The translations under genes and the position numbers were made by a program. The notes beneath the pieces are model-generated. The model made no database searches. It saw nothing but the letters and a program-made list of their open reading frames with translations, and was not told where the DNA came from. Shown in pieces: positions 36,555 through 44,502 of a stretch of 64,000 nt of DNA. The stretch is taken from the NCBI GenBank assembly GCA_030679915.1, contig JAUXRY010000012.1, positions 1 through 64,000 of the forward strand, written 5' to 3'. This DNA comes from Thiobacillus sp. (GTDB lineage Bacteria; Pseudomonadota; Gammaproteobacteria; Burkholderiales; Thiobacillaceae). Within the stretch, counting starts at the first letter, position 1, and the number at the start of each line of letters is the position of its first letter.

Positions 36555-37274
36555 ATGCTAGCCATCCGCTCTACCCTGATCACTTTGCTGTTTGCCGGAT
36601 ATGTGGGGATTGCCCAATCCGCGCCCATTGTTTTCACTGACACCAGTTACACCACCTTTGCACAGGCTGATGCCGGCAATGCCAGCGGTGGACCCGATAG
36701 TGCGTTTACGATGAACCTATTGCCGATCAGTTCAGCGGCAGCCGCCACGAGTGACGACGGTGACTCCGCATCAGCCGTGGCATTTGCCGACACTCCGATG
36801 TTCCTCACCGCCACCAACGATGCTTTCGGCGTGTCAGGCCCGGCGTCTTCCAATGCCGTCGCGACGTTCACAGGACTATTTGATGCATTGCCCGGATTGC
36901 TGACGCTCTCGTTTGATTTTGAATCACTGGTTGAACAGATGACGAACGGTTTCGGCAACAATTCTCTTGCGGTCACGCTTGAGGTCGGTGGCATTACCTT
37001 GTTCAATGACATCCTGTTTGCTTCAGGTTCGATCAATCAGCAATTCCTGCTGGCCACCGGTGGCTCGGGATTGTTTGACCTTACGCTTATTAGTACGGCT
37101 GATGCGTCAGCCGGTGATTCAGCGTTCAGCCTGGGCACCGTGAATGCTTCGCTTGACGCCGTGGCAGCCTCGGCTGTACCAGAGCCAGCCAGTGTTGCCT
37201 TGTTGATGACGGGATTGCTCGGACTGGGTTTCATGCGTCGCGGTCAGTTATCTGCGCGTTTGAAGATGACCTAA
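36555..37274 (+). CDS. PEP-CTERM sorted protein
   Basis: This 239-residue exported protein has a signal ending AQSAP and a C-terminal sorting tag: VPEPASVALLMTGLLGLGF, then MRRG. This tag is cut by an exosortase, and the protein is delivered to the envelope or extracellular matrix in bacteria making exopolysaccharide. The middle is Ala/Ser/Asp-rich beta-type sequence of unknown function. GAGGAG precedes the ATG. No exosortase gene is in the window. The neighbourhood suggests a surface role together with the DUF4331 and TPR proteins. Confidence 0.88.
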   Translation: MLAIRSTLITLLFAGYVGIAQSAPIVFTDTSYTTFAQADAGNASGGPDSAFTMNLLPISSAAAATSDDGDSASAVAFADTPMFLTATNDAFGVSGPASSNAVATFTGLFDALPGLLTLSFDFESLVEQMTNGFGNNSLAVTLEVGGITLFNDILFASGSINQQFLLATGGSGLFDLTLISTADASAGDSAFSLGTVNASLDAVAASAVPEPASVALLMTGLLGLGFMRRGQLSARLKMT

Positions 37275-37343
37275 GTTTCAGCGCGGATTTAACCTTCGCC
37301 GCACAGCACAAGGCGAATCCGGAGATAAAGAATGCATAGGAGG

Positions 37344-37374
37344 GTGCATCCACCGCGGGTCACGGTCCGTAATT
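37344..37374 (+). promoter_or_regulatory. Shared ECF promoter-like element, site 3 (before the broken FGE-like gene)
   Basis: GTGCATCC (37344-37351), 16 bases, CGTAATT (37368-37374). Block sequence and spacing equal sites 1 and 2. It lies just upstream of the wrecked formylglycine-enzyme gene, which suggests that gene once belonged to the same regulon. Confidence 0.65.
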
Positions 37375-37388
37375 GCTGTGAATTGTGA

Positions 37389-37866
37389 ATGTTGAATCCA
37401 TCCCGGGTACGTCAAACGCGTACTCAATATTCAGCCCTCGCTTCTTGGGTAATCTATCTGCGACAAGTGATCTTTCCGATTTTCGCCTTGCTGCTCCTGC
37501 TGGCAAGTCAAGCCGCCTTTGCTGAAACGGATCTGGTCGATACCGACTTTGTCAGGCTGGAGAATGCATGGGAATGGGTAGGCGATCGGTATCAAACGGA
37601 CTATTACGCGCCTAGTCTCGCTGTCGATTCGTCAGGCCCGGCAAGCGATGAGCGGCGTGTCAGACGGGGCGGCTCCTACTCATTGCGAACCCCATCAGGT
37701 GCGCGTAATTTACCGCGCGGTCGATACCCCGGACACCTGCTATTCGGCAATCGGTTTCAGGGTGCTGCGCGAGGCAAAATGCCCCGGATTAGATAAATAT
37801 AAGACTGCTACTTTGCGGCCGAGCTGCAGTCTGGGACTAATGCAATACTTGAGACGGCGGATGTGA
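37389..37866 (+). pseudogene. Formylglycine-generating-enzyme (FGE-sulfatase) domain remnant with frameshift
   Basis: The first frame gives a signal peptide (FPIFALLLLLASQAAFAET) followed almost at once by ENAWEWVGDRYQTDYY and RRVRRGGSY, parts of the C-terminal third of the FGE-sulfatase domain. The domain then continues in the next frame as HCEPHQVRVIYRAVDTPDT and YSAIGFRVLREAKC. One extra T at about 37680 accounts for the shift. The N-terminal two thirds of the domain are missing, so there is an internal deletion plus a frameshift. The product cannot be an active enzyme. Confidence 0.75.
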
Positions 37867-38259
37867 AACGGAGGGCGCGCCCACCTGCAGCGGTGAGGCA
37901 TGGTGTAGAACAAGGTGCCAACCCTCATTTTCTTTGCGGAATACGTTAGTTGCCAGAATGGGGGGCCGTGGTTCGGTCTCTTGACCTATCACCAGGTATT
38001 CACGTACGAGTCGAATGACCTGGTTGGCTTCGCGTATTTCGTGTGCGACTTCGACTTGAACCTGAAAGTGTCCGGCAGCCTCGAACATGCTGCGCCAGCC
38101 TGCCGCTACGGCACTTCGACCATTGAGCGGGGCGGTTAGCGGATGGATGCAGGCAATGCTATTGTCGCTGGCCCAGACCGCCATCATCGCGTCGAGATCG
38201 CGTGCTTCAAAAGCAGCGTAGAAAGCAGATTCGGCAGCTTCCGGCGTAGGAAAACTCAT
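37837..38259 (-). CDS. NTF2-like (SnoaL-type) protein
   Basis: This 140-residue single NTF2-like domain opens FPTPEAAESAFYAAFEARDLDAMMAVWA, and the later strands are VAHEIREANQVIRLVREYLV and GWHLVLHHASP. These folds bind small ligands or act as isomerases; several proteobacterial versions are annotated as DUF4440/SnoaL-like. It lies 21 bases downstream of the outer-membrane TPR/barrel gene and is the last gene of the exopolysaccharide operon. Its role there is unknown. Confidence 0.82.
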   Translation of the reverse strand: MSFPTPEAAESAFYAAFEARDLDAMMAVWASDNSIACIHPLTAPLNGRSAVAAGWRSMFEAAGHFQVQVEVAHEIREANQVIRLVREYLVIGQETEPRPPILATNVFRKENEGWHLVLHHASPLQVGAPSVSHPPSQVLH

Positions 38260-38280
38260 ATTTCACACATGGCTGTGGCG

Positions 38281-39948
38281 TCAGTAATACCAGATCAGGC
38301 TGGCACCCAGATAGTTCCGGGTGTAACCGCTGCCGGTTCGCAAAAAAGCGCTGCTGTCGCTGCCGCCCGTATGCAGGCGTAGCCGAAACTGTGGTGCCAG
38401 ATCGCGTGAGGCGGACAACTCCCAAGCATACAGACCGCTGCTGCCACCGGGTGTTTCCCACAGTTTTCCCAACGCCAAACGTGCTTCCAGCAGCCAGCCT
38501 GCGGCTTCCTGTTCGGCGCGAGCTTGCAGCTTGAGTTCACGGTAGTGTTCAGGATTGTAATAACCGCGCGCGATGGCGGGATCCGAGTTGCTGAATCCCA
38601 TGCCTTCCACACCCACAATGATACGGGGCTGCGACGAGGTAAGCGTGTGTTCGACACGACCAATCACCCGCGTACGCTGGTTACCATCGTCAAAGCGCAG
38701 CACGGCACCGCCCAGGGTGGCGCTCCAACGGGGTGCAAAGCGCCAGTCTGTGCTGGCGGAGAATACGTTGAGTGTGACCTTGTTGTTGATGGACTGGATG
38801 TTTTCGATCACGTCATTGCCGGCTTCAAGGTCGATACGCCAGAAATCTGCCGGAATCCACTTGCCTTGCAGTTTCCAGGCAGCTGTCTGCCAGCCGTCAT
38901 AGTCGCGGACGCCTACTGTCAATGCAGGCCAGAACAAGCCTTGCTCGATATTGCCCACACGGGAACCGACCTTGATCAGCAGTTGGCGGCCATCGATACG
39001 GCGTCCGTTTTGCTCGATACGGGCACCGCGTGCAGAAACATCAAGCGAGCGCCCTGCGTTGAAGTGTTGTTGCCAGCCCAGGCTCACGGCATGGATGTCG
39101 AGCTGGTCGCTGTCCCATGAAGTATCGAATTCGCCACGGATGGAAGAGCTGGTTTCCCGTTTGAGCGTGTTGCGCAGGGTCGCTGCATCGGCTCCTTCAG
39201 CGTTGCCCAAAGTCGACCAGGCACTGTCTTCCAGCCCTGACCACCGCAAGGCAAGTGCGCGCTCCACCCGGGTGTCGCGTGCGAGCTCAGGGTTATCCGC
39301 TATCGCCGACGCATAGGCTGCGACCGCATCGAAATGGCGGCCACGGGCGTTGAGTGCGCGCGCGAGCCCGATACGGGCATGCCGATTCTCGGGGTGAGAT
39401 TCCGTGATGGTGCGGTATTTCACGGCGGCCTCATCGTGACGGTCCAGCCATAAAAGCATCCGGGCTTCACCCAGACGAGCCTGAAGGTTGTCGGGCGGGC
39501 CTGACATTGTGCGGTACACCACCAGGGCCTCGGCAAATCGATTGCTGAGGGACAAGGATTCGGCGAGGCCGAGCAAGGCTTCGGTTTTTTGTGCTGGCAC
39601 CTGTTGTGAAACTTCCTGGAACAGCGGAATCGCTTCGGTATGACGGCCCCCCCAGGCGAGTTGCCACGCCAGGGCCAACAGTACGTCATATCGTCGCCGG
39701 GGTGCAGTTGCGAGTACTTGCTGATAAAGGCTTGCAGCGGGCTGATGCTGGTCTGACCACGCACGAACGCGCGCGGCTTCTATCATTAAATCGGCCTGGC
39801 CGGGTTGCTCGGCCAATAGCACATCGTACAAGGTGTTGGCCTCGGCATAGCGCTGCTGGTCGACCAGCGCGCGCGCCTGATTCAGGTCAGCGCCCAAGGC
39901 GGAAATACTGAGACCGAGACCGGCGATCAGGAACAGCCGTTTGATCAT
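38281..39948 (-). CDS. TPR-plus-beta-barrel outer-membrane protein (PgaA/YaiO-like)
   Basis: This 555-residue exported protein has a signal ending SALGA. The N-terminal half is TPR helices (QQRYAEANTLYDVLLAEQPGQ and similar). From about residue 290 the sequence becomes alternating amphipathic strands ending LGASLIWYY, an outer-membrane barrel terminus. PgaA has the same order (TPR then barrel) and exports poly-GlcNAc; the barrel here looks closer to the YaiO type and is smaller. It overlaps the glycosyltransferase gene by four bases, so I infer a polysaccharide export role. Confidence 0.85.
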   Translation of the reverse strand: MIKRLFLIAGLGLSISALGADLNQARALVDQQRYAEANTLYDVLLAEQPGQADLMIEAARVRAWSDQHQPAASLYQQVLATAPRRRYDVLLALAWQLAWGGRHTEAIPLFQEVSQQVPAQKTEALLGLAESLSLSNRFAEALVVYRTMSGPPDNLQARLGEARMLLWLDRHDEAAVKYRTITESHPENRHARIGLARALNARGRHFDAVAAYASAIADNPELARDTRVERALALRWSGLEDSAWSTLGNAEGADAATLRNTLKRETSSSIRGEFDTSWDSDQLDIHAVSLGWQQHFNAGRSLDVSARGARIEQNGRRIDGRQLLIKVGSRVGNIEQGLFWPALTVGVRDYDGWQTAAWKLQGKWIPADFWRIDLEAGNDVIENIQSINNKVTLNVFSASTDWRFAPRWSATLGGAVLRFDDGNQRTRVIGRVEHTLTSSQPRIIVGVEGMGFSNSDPAIARGYYNPEHYRELKLQARAEQEAAGWLLEARLALGKLWETPGGSSGLYAWELSASRDLAPQFRLRLHTGGSDSSAFLRTGSGYTRNYLGASLIWYY

Positions 39949-41216
39949 GATGCAATTTCCTGGGCGAAATCCTTACGTACAGTGTGCCAGCGAATTGACT
40001 GACGCGAGGGACGCCGGAACAGCCAAAGCAGCGAGATGAAGTTGGCCCATGCCAGGAGCATCCAGTACACAATCGGGTAGTACACGGCATAAGGATAATA
40101 TTTCAGCGTATCGGGATCGTAGCGTCGATCCATCAAGGTGCCGGTGAGCAATTGCAGCATGGCCAGCGTGGCGATCACCATGCCCCACAGGTTGGGGAGG
40201 GGGTGCGCGCCTACCGGCGGATAGCCTGCCGCATAGGACACGGCCCATAAGCTGGTGAGCACGACAAAGCAGGCCGCCCACAGGATGGACAATGACGATT
40301 CAATATAAATCGGCCACATGCGGCGGTATTTCCAGTGCATGATCACGTCGCGATGCTTGTGTAACACCTGCATCAGGCCGCGTGACCAGCGGCGGCGCTG
40401 ACTGAACAGTGCAGAAAGGGTGGAGGGCACCGTCATCCATACCAGCGCGCGCGGTTCATAGCGAATGTCCCAGAAACGCCGTTGCAGCTTCCAGGTGAGC
40501 TCGATGTCTTCGGTCGGCATTTCCGGTGAGAAACCACCGACGTCAAGCAGGGCTGATTTGCGGAAGGCGGCCACCACGCCGGATACCGTCATGATGCGCC
40601 CCCATATGCGTTGCGAGCGACGCAGCAAGCTGACGATCGAGCTGAATTCGATCAGTTGCAGCCGGGCCAGAAAGGTGTCCACATTCTTGACGCGCGGATT
40701 GCCGGTAACCGCAGCGACCCGCGCATGATCGAAGTGCGGCAGCATGTGCTGGAGTATGTCAGGCGCCGGCTCGGCATCGGCATCCATGATGAGCACGATC
40801 TCTCCATTCAGACACGGCAGGGCATCATTCATCGCCATGGCCTTGCCTTCGTTCTGCTGTTTGGCGATCAGCCGTACCTGGCCCGTCCGGACGTATTGTT
40901 CTACGACACTACGCGTGTTGTCGGTGGAGCCGTCGTCGACCACCACGATTTCATAATGGGGATAGTCGATGGCTGTCACGGCTGCCAGCGCGTGGGCAAT
41001 GACCCGTTCTTCGTTATGGGCCGGGATCAGTATCGAGACACTGGGGTAGTGGGTGAGTGCGACCGGGGCTTCATGTTTTTCCCAGCGGTTGCGGAAAAAA
41101 AGTGAAGTGGTGATCCACATCACGCTGGTGACGATCGGATATGCCGCAAAAAAAATGATCGCGATCCAGTAGGCCCAACTGTGCTGGATCGCGCCCAGAA
41201 AATCGATAAGAGTCAT
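39945..41216 (-). CDS. Processive family 2 glycosyltransferase (PgaC-like)
   Basis: This 423-residue membrane synthase has one N-terminal span, a GT2 domain and C-terminal spans. The catalytic set is VVVDDGSTDNT, MDADAEP, a later TEDIELTWKL acidic residue and QRRRWSRG (the QxxRW motif of processive enzymes). Poly-beta-1,6-GlcNAc synthases PgaC/IcaA are the nearest known type by layout, but cellulose- or hyaluronan-like products cannot be excluded. It is coupled by four-base overlaps to the PgaD-like gene before it and the porin gene after it. Confidence 0.92.
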   Translation of the reverse strand: MTLIDFLGAIQHSWAYWIAIIFFAAYPIVTSVMWITTSLFFRNRWEKHEAPVALTHYPSVSILIPAHNEERVIAHALAAVTAIDYPHYEIVVVDDGSTDNTRSVVEQYVRTGQVRLIAKQQNEGKAMAMNDALPCLNGEIVLIMDADAEPAPDILQHMLPHFDHARVAAVTGNPRVKNVDTFLARLQLIEFSSIVSLLRRSQRIWGRIMTVSGVVAAFRKSALLDVGGFSPEMPTEDIELTWKLQRRFWDIRYEPRALVWMTVPSTLSALFSQRRRWSRGLMQVLHKHRDVIMHWKYRRMWPIYIESSLSILWAACFVVLTSLWAVSYAAGYPPVGAHPLPNLWGMVIATLAMLQLLTGTLMDRRYDPDTLKYYPYAVYYPIVYWMLLAWANFISLLWLFRRPSRQSIRWHTVRKDFAQEIAS

Positions 41217-41623
41217 GATGCGAAGCGTTGCAGGTGCGGTGATGATTCATGCTGGGCATGAAAACACTTTTTTTCGCTGTTGCTCAGAATGGTGATGCTG
41301 CGTGCCTGCTTCAGTTGATCGAAATTGGCCTGTATCGCCCGCCCCATCCAGTCTTTCTCATAGCGCGTTTCAACGACCTGAACCTGTCGCCGCGGTCCTT
41401 TATGTGCGTAGATCCCCCGGTTATGCTGGACCCATAAAAGCGTAATGATAGGCAGGAGTATCAGTGCACCAGAGAATAGCCAGATGATGCTGGAAAGCGA
41501 GTTTGATGTTTGCTGCAGGACCACCCACCAGAGTCCGCCAAAAAGGCCCCAGCCAAGTATGACAAGGATGATATGCCAGACAACATGGAGCGGTCCGGAC
41601 AAGGCTGGACGCTGGAAAAGCAT
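41213..41623 (-). CDS. PgaD-like small membrane subunit
   Basis: This 136-residue protein has two hydrophobic helices (about 15-35 and 44-63) followed by a soluble, charged tail. PgaD of E. coli has the same layout and forms the c-di-GMP-responsive synthase complex with PgaC. Sequence likeness is limited, so the name rests on size, topology and position directly before the PgaC-like gene. If it works like PgaD, polymer synthesis would be stimulated by c-di-GMP, which is inference. Confidence 0.75.
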   Translation of the reverse strand: MLFQRPALSGPLHVVWHIILVILGWGLFGGLWWVVLQQTSNSLSSIIWLFSGALILLPIITLLWVQHNRGIYAHKGPRRQVQVVETRYEKDWMGRAIQANFDQLKQARSITILSNSEKKCFHAQHESSPHLQRFAS

Positions 41624-41626
41624 GGT

Positions 41627-42406
41627 TTAGTTCAAGCTGCGCCGAGCCAGGCCGAGGGCAATCAAGCCTGCCAGCATCAGCACAGGTACTGAAGGTTCCG
41701 GAATAGGGCTGGCGAACAAATGGGCCTGAGGCACCAGTGCCCAGTCACTCGCTCCCGGCGTAGACCACGCGAGTTGCACAGCACCGGCCTCAAGCCGCTC
41801 ATAAGCATTCAGCTGAAAGCCATACAGTCCAGGTGAAAGCAACAGATCTTCTGAAAACCCCAGGCGGTCTCGCGCGTTGAGCCCGTCAAGCTGGATGCTT
41901 CTGGAGCGGCCGTTCTCGCCGAACAGGCTGAACTGGAAACCGTCGTCGTACAGCACGCCGAAGTTGTAGGCGCCGGGTGTGGTGATGGCGATATACCCCC
42001 AGAAACTGGAGGCCCAGTTGTCCTGGTTTTCACCGGGGGTGTTGTTGAAAATGGGCGCGAGTAACGGCGTGCTCCATGAATTACCCCACTCATTGATGAA
42101 GCGCTGGTCGGAAAAATTGATTTGGTTGACCCGAGTTGTAGCAGTCTGAACAACGAAAGGATTGCCATCGGCCAAGCCCATGACCAGTGCGTGATCACTG
42201 AGCCCCCAGATGCCGGTGCCCCAGGATTGATCGCCATAAATATTGCCGCGCCAGTCCTCGGTGACCTGTGCCCATCGGCTGTTGGCGCCATCGCCATTTT
42301 CATACATTCCCGCATATTGCGGTGTGAGTGGCAGTGCATTTGTTGGGGCGGTCATGCCAAGCAGAAACAGGATCGAGAATGCGTTGCGTAGAAGGGGTAA
42401 ATACAT
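41627..42406 (-). CDS. PEP-CTERM protein with PA14-like domain
   Basis: This 259-residue secreted protein has a signal ending TNALP. Its middle resembles a PA14 domain (WASSFWGYIAITTPGAYNF, GVLYDDGFQFSLFGE and LLLSPGLYGFQLNAYER), a fold that often binds carbohydrate. The C-terminal exosortase tag is IPEPSVPVLMLAGLIALGL, then ARR. It leads the operon, three bases before the PgaD-like gene. I infer a matrix protein delivered together with the polymer made by the following genes. Confidence 0.88.
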   Translation of the reverse strand: MYLPLLRNAFSILFLLGMTAPTNALPLTPQYAGMYENGDGANSRWAQVTEDWRGNIYGDQSWGTGIWGLSDHALVMGLADGNPFVVQTATTRVNQINFSDQRFINEWGNSWSTPLLAPIFNNTPGENQDNWASSFWGYIAITTPGAYNFGVLYDDGFQFSLFGENGRSRSIQLDGLNARDRLGFSEDLLLSPGLYGFQLNAYERLEAGAVQLAWSTPGASDWALVPQAHLFASPIPEPSVPVLMLAGLIALGLARRSLN

Positions 42407-42445
42407 GGCGACTCCAGAGATAGGACAGGGCTTGACTCAATAATC

Positions 42446-42461
42446 AGCAAGTTCCGTTCCA
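42446..42461 (-). promoter_or_regulatory. Sigma-54 promoter of the PEP-CTERM/exopolysaccharide operon
   Basis: On the minus strand TGGAACGGAACTTGCT matches the RpoN consensus TGGCACGRNNNTTGCW at all but one fixed base, with exact GG-GC spacing. Transcription would start near 42435, leaving a leader of about 30 bases before the ATG at 42406. PEP-CTERM genes in other bacteria are known to be driven by RpoN with the PrsK/PrsR pair. The remaining bases up to 42686 hold no gene I can support. Confidence 0.75.
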
Positions 42462-42686
42462 CTCTCTGAATCGACAGAGCGCCCAGCTGGGCGGAGTTGG
42501 CATGAAGTGGAGACAGTCAGGAATTTTGAGATCTGTTGGGAAATCGACAGACTTGCCTGGAACGTGCCGACGGTTACCCGGAGACGCGTGCCAGGAGGAT
42601 TCTCTATATTTCGAAAACGACCGCAACAGCGGTGTGAACACGATTGCAGCTAATGCGGTGTTAATTTGCTGGATGAGGCGTTGCGC

Positions 42687-42890
42687 CTAATGTGAGCTGC
42701 CGCTGGGCTTGCCTTTCAGACGATAGAGCGTGCCGCAGTAAGGACAAAGCGCATCACCGCGTGATTCGATCGGCAAATACACGCGAGGATGCGCATTCCA
42801 GTCTGCGTGCTGCGGCATCGGGCAATGAAGGGGTAAATCGGCTTCGGTGACTTCGATTACGCGCTGGGTGTTGTCGGGTAATTCGCTCAT
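42687..42890 (-). CDS. zf-CHCC zinc-finger protein
   Basis: This 67-residue protein has the zf-CHCC pattern: C in LHCPMP, His in NAHPRVYLP, and CPYCG near the end. It is a single zinc site like that of the complex I subunit NDUFS6. Small bacterial members are common in betaproteobacteria next to ilvE; their function is not settled. It lies 11 bases after ilvE in the same direction and is probably cotranscribed. Confidence 0.9.
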   Translation of the reverse strand: MSELPDNTQRVIEVTEADLPLHCPMPQHADWNAHPRVYLPIESRGDALCPYCGTLYRLKGKPSGSSH

Positions 42891-42901
42891 GGTGTACCCG
42901 C

Positions 42902-43825
42902 TTATTTGACGGGGGTGAGCCAGTCAAGATGGCCAGCAGCACGGCCGTGCACGCAATCAAAATACATGGCCTGTAACCGGGTGGTGAGCGGGCCGCGCGT
43001 GCCTTCGCCAATCGCCCGGTTATCGAGTTCGCGGATTGGTGTGACTTCAGCAGCGGTGCCGGTGAAAAATGCTTCGTCTGCCGAATAGACTTCATCGCGG
43101 GTGATGCGTTTTTCAACCAGTTGGAGGCCGATTTCATCCGCCAGCTGGATGATGGTGTCGCGGGTAATACCTTCCAGTGCGCTGGTCAGGTCCGGTGTGT
43201 AGAGCTTGCCGTTGCGGATAATGAAGACGTTTTCACCCGAGCCTTCCGCCACGAAGCCGTCCACGTCCAGCAGCAGCGCCTCGTCGTAACCGTCCATCTC
43301 GGCTTCTTTGTGCGCGAGGATGGAGTTCATGTAGTTGCCGTTGGCTTTGGCTTTGCACATGGTGATGTTCACATGGTGGCGCGAGAACGATGAGGTTTTC
43401 ACTCGGATGCCGCGGTCGAGCGCTTCCTGCCCCAGGTAGGTGCCCCACGGCCAGGCAGCGACGATAACGTGCACTGACAAATTCTTGGCTGAGATGCCCA
43501 TGGCTTCCGAGCCGAAAAATGCCATTGGGCGCAAGTAGCCTGATTCGAGATTGTTTTCGCGCACCACGGTGCGCTGGGCTTCGTAAATGGTTTCTTTATC
43601 GAACGGCAGCTTCATCCCGAGTATATGGGCGGAGCGAAACAGCCGGTCGGTGTGCTCCTGCAGGCGGAAAATCGCCGTGCCCTGTTCAGCCTTATAAGCG
43701 CGCACGCCCTCGAAAACGCCCATGCCGTAATGCAGGGTGTGGGTGAGAACGTGTGTAGTGGCATCGCGCCAGGGAACGAGTTTGCCGTCGTACCAGATGA
43801 CGCCATCGCGGTCGGCCATGGACAT
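42902..43825 (-). CDS. ilvE: Branched-chain amino acid aminotransferase
   Basis: IlvE transfers the amino group between glutamate and the branched-chain 2-oxo acids, using PLP. The 307-residue fold-type IV enzyme has HYGMGVFEGVRAY, the active-site region FSRHHVNITMCKAKANGNYMNSILA and SALEGITRDTIIQLA. Length and motifs are standard for the proteobacterial type. It is followed closely by the zf-CHCC gene. Confidence 0.96.
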   Translation of the reverse strand: MSMADRDGVIWYDGKLVPWRDATTHVLTHTLHYGMGVFEGVRAYKAEQGTAIFRLQEHTDRLFRSAHILGMKLPFDKETIYEAQRTVVRENNLESGYLRPMAFFGSEAMGISAKNLSVHVIVAAWPWGTYLGQEALDRGIRVKTSSFSRHHVNITMCKAKANGNYMNSILAHKEAEMDGYDEALLLDVDGFVAEGSGENVFIIRNGKLYTPDLTSALEGITRDTIIQLADEIGLQLVEKRITRDEVYSADEAFFTGTAAEVTPIRELDNRAIGEGTRGPLTTRLQAMYFDCVHGRAAGHLDWLTPVK

Positions 43826-43939
43826 GGTGAAAAATCTCTTTGCAAATTAGAAAACAGGATTTTACCGGATTCCGGGCGGAGCAATGGTTTAGCTTGACGG
43901 GTCGGGCTGGAGGCTGCTGGTAGACTGTTGCAGCACCTC

Positions 43940-43969
43940 CAGTGATGGAGGCTGCAGTGATGGAGGCTG
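43940..43969. repeat. Two perfect 15-base tandem copies
   Basis: CAGTGATGGAGGCTG occurs twice head to tail between ilvE and the DsrC-like gene; the preceding bases GCACCTCC can pair with GGAGG in either unit. The stretch 43826-44071 holds no gene. Confidence 0.7.
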
Positions 43970-44071
43970 GCGCATAAAGGGACAGTGAAGCGGTGAAAAT
44001 TGATGTCATCGGGCGGCTTCAACGTGCCCAGCGCGAATACGCTGACGCGTGGGTATTCACCCATCAGCGGA

Positions 44072-44395
44072 TCACATATACGCTTTGGCTTCCTCGCCCG
44101 GATTGGGCAAACCCGCTACCCGCCAGGCTTCGCGAGCGTTAGGGAACAGATGGTGCATGCAGTCGCCCTTTTGTCCCGTGAGATGGCAGACGTGGCTTAG
44201 GGCAGTGACGGTTCCATGTTTGGAAAACTCACGGCGCAAGGCAATCAATAAACCAATTTGCAGTTCACTGAGTTCGCCTAAACCGTCATTTTGCGCGATG
44301 TGACCCGCCAAACCCTCGCTCCACATGGACGGGTCGAGCAGAAAGCCATCAAGGTCGAAAACGGCTGTGCCGGGCGAAGCGGATGGTATGCCCAT
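44072..44395 (-). CDS. DsrC/TusE-family protein lacking the catalytic cysteines (RspA-like)
   Basis: This 107-residue protein is clearly of the DsrC/TusE family (DLDGFLLDPSMWSEGLAGHIA and the closing LFPNAREAWRVAGLPNP). DsrC carries sulfur on two C-terminal cysteines. Here the first is replaced by Trp91 (EAW-RVAGLP in place of QGC-KIAGLP) and the penultimate Cys by Tyr106, so it cannot be a normal persulfide carrier. Two other cysteines, Cys70 and Cys79, are present. Family members without these cysteines have been grouped as RspA, proposed regulators. It stands alone between ilvE and mutY. Confidence 0.82.
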   Translation of the reverse strand: MGIPSASPGTAVFDLDGFLLDPSMWSEGLAGHIAQNDGLGELSELQIGLLIALRREFSKHGTVTALSHVCHLTGQKGDCMHHLFPNAREAWRVAGLPNPGEEAKAYM

Positions 44396-44502
44396 AATTA
44401 ATCACCATATGGTCCGAATGTGTAAACCATTTATAGCACCGTCCTCAGATACAGCCAGCCTCATTCCACTATGTTTACTCAAGTTTACATTTTGCGTACG
44501 AT

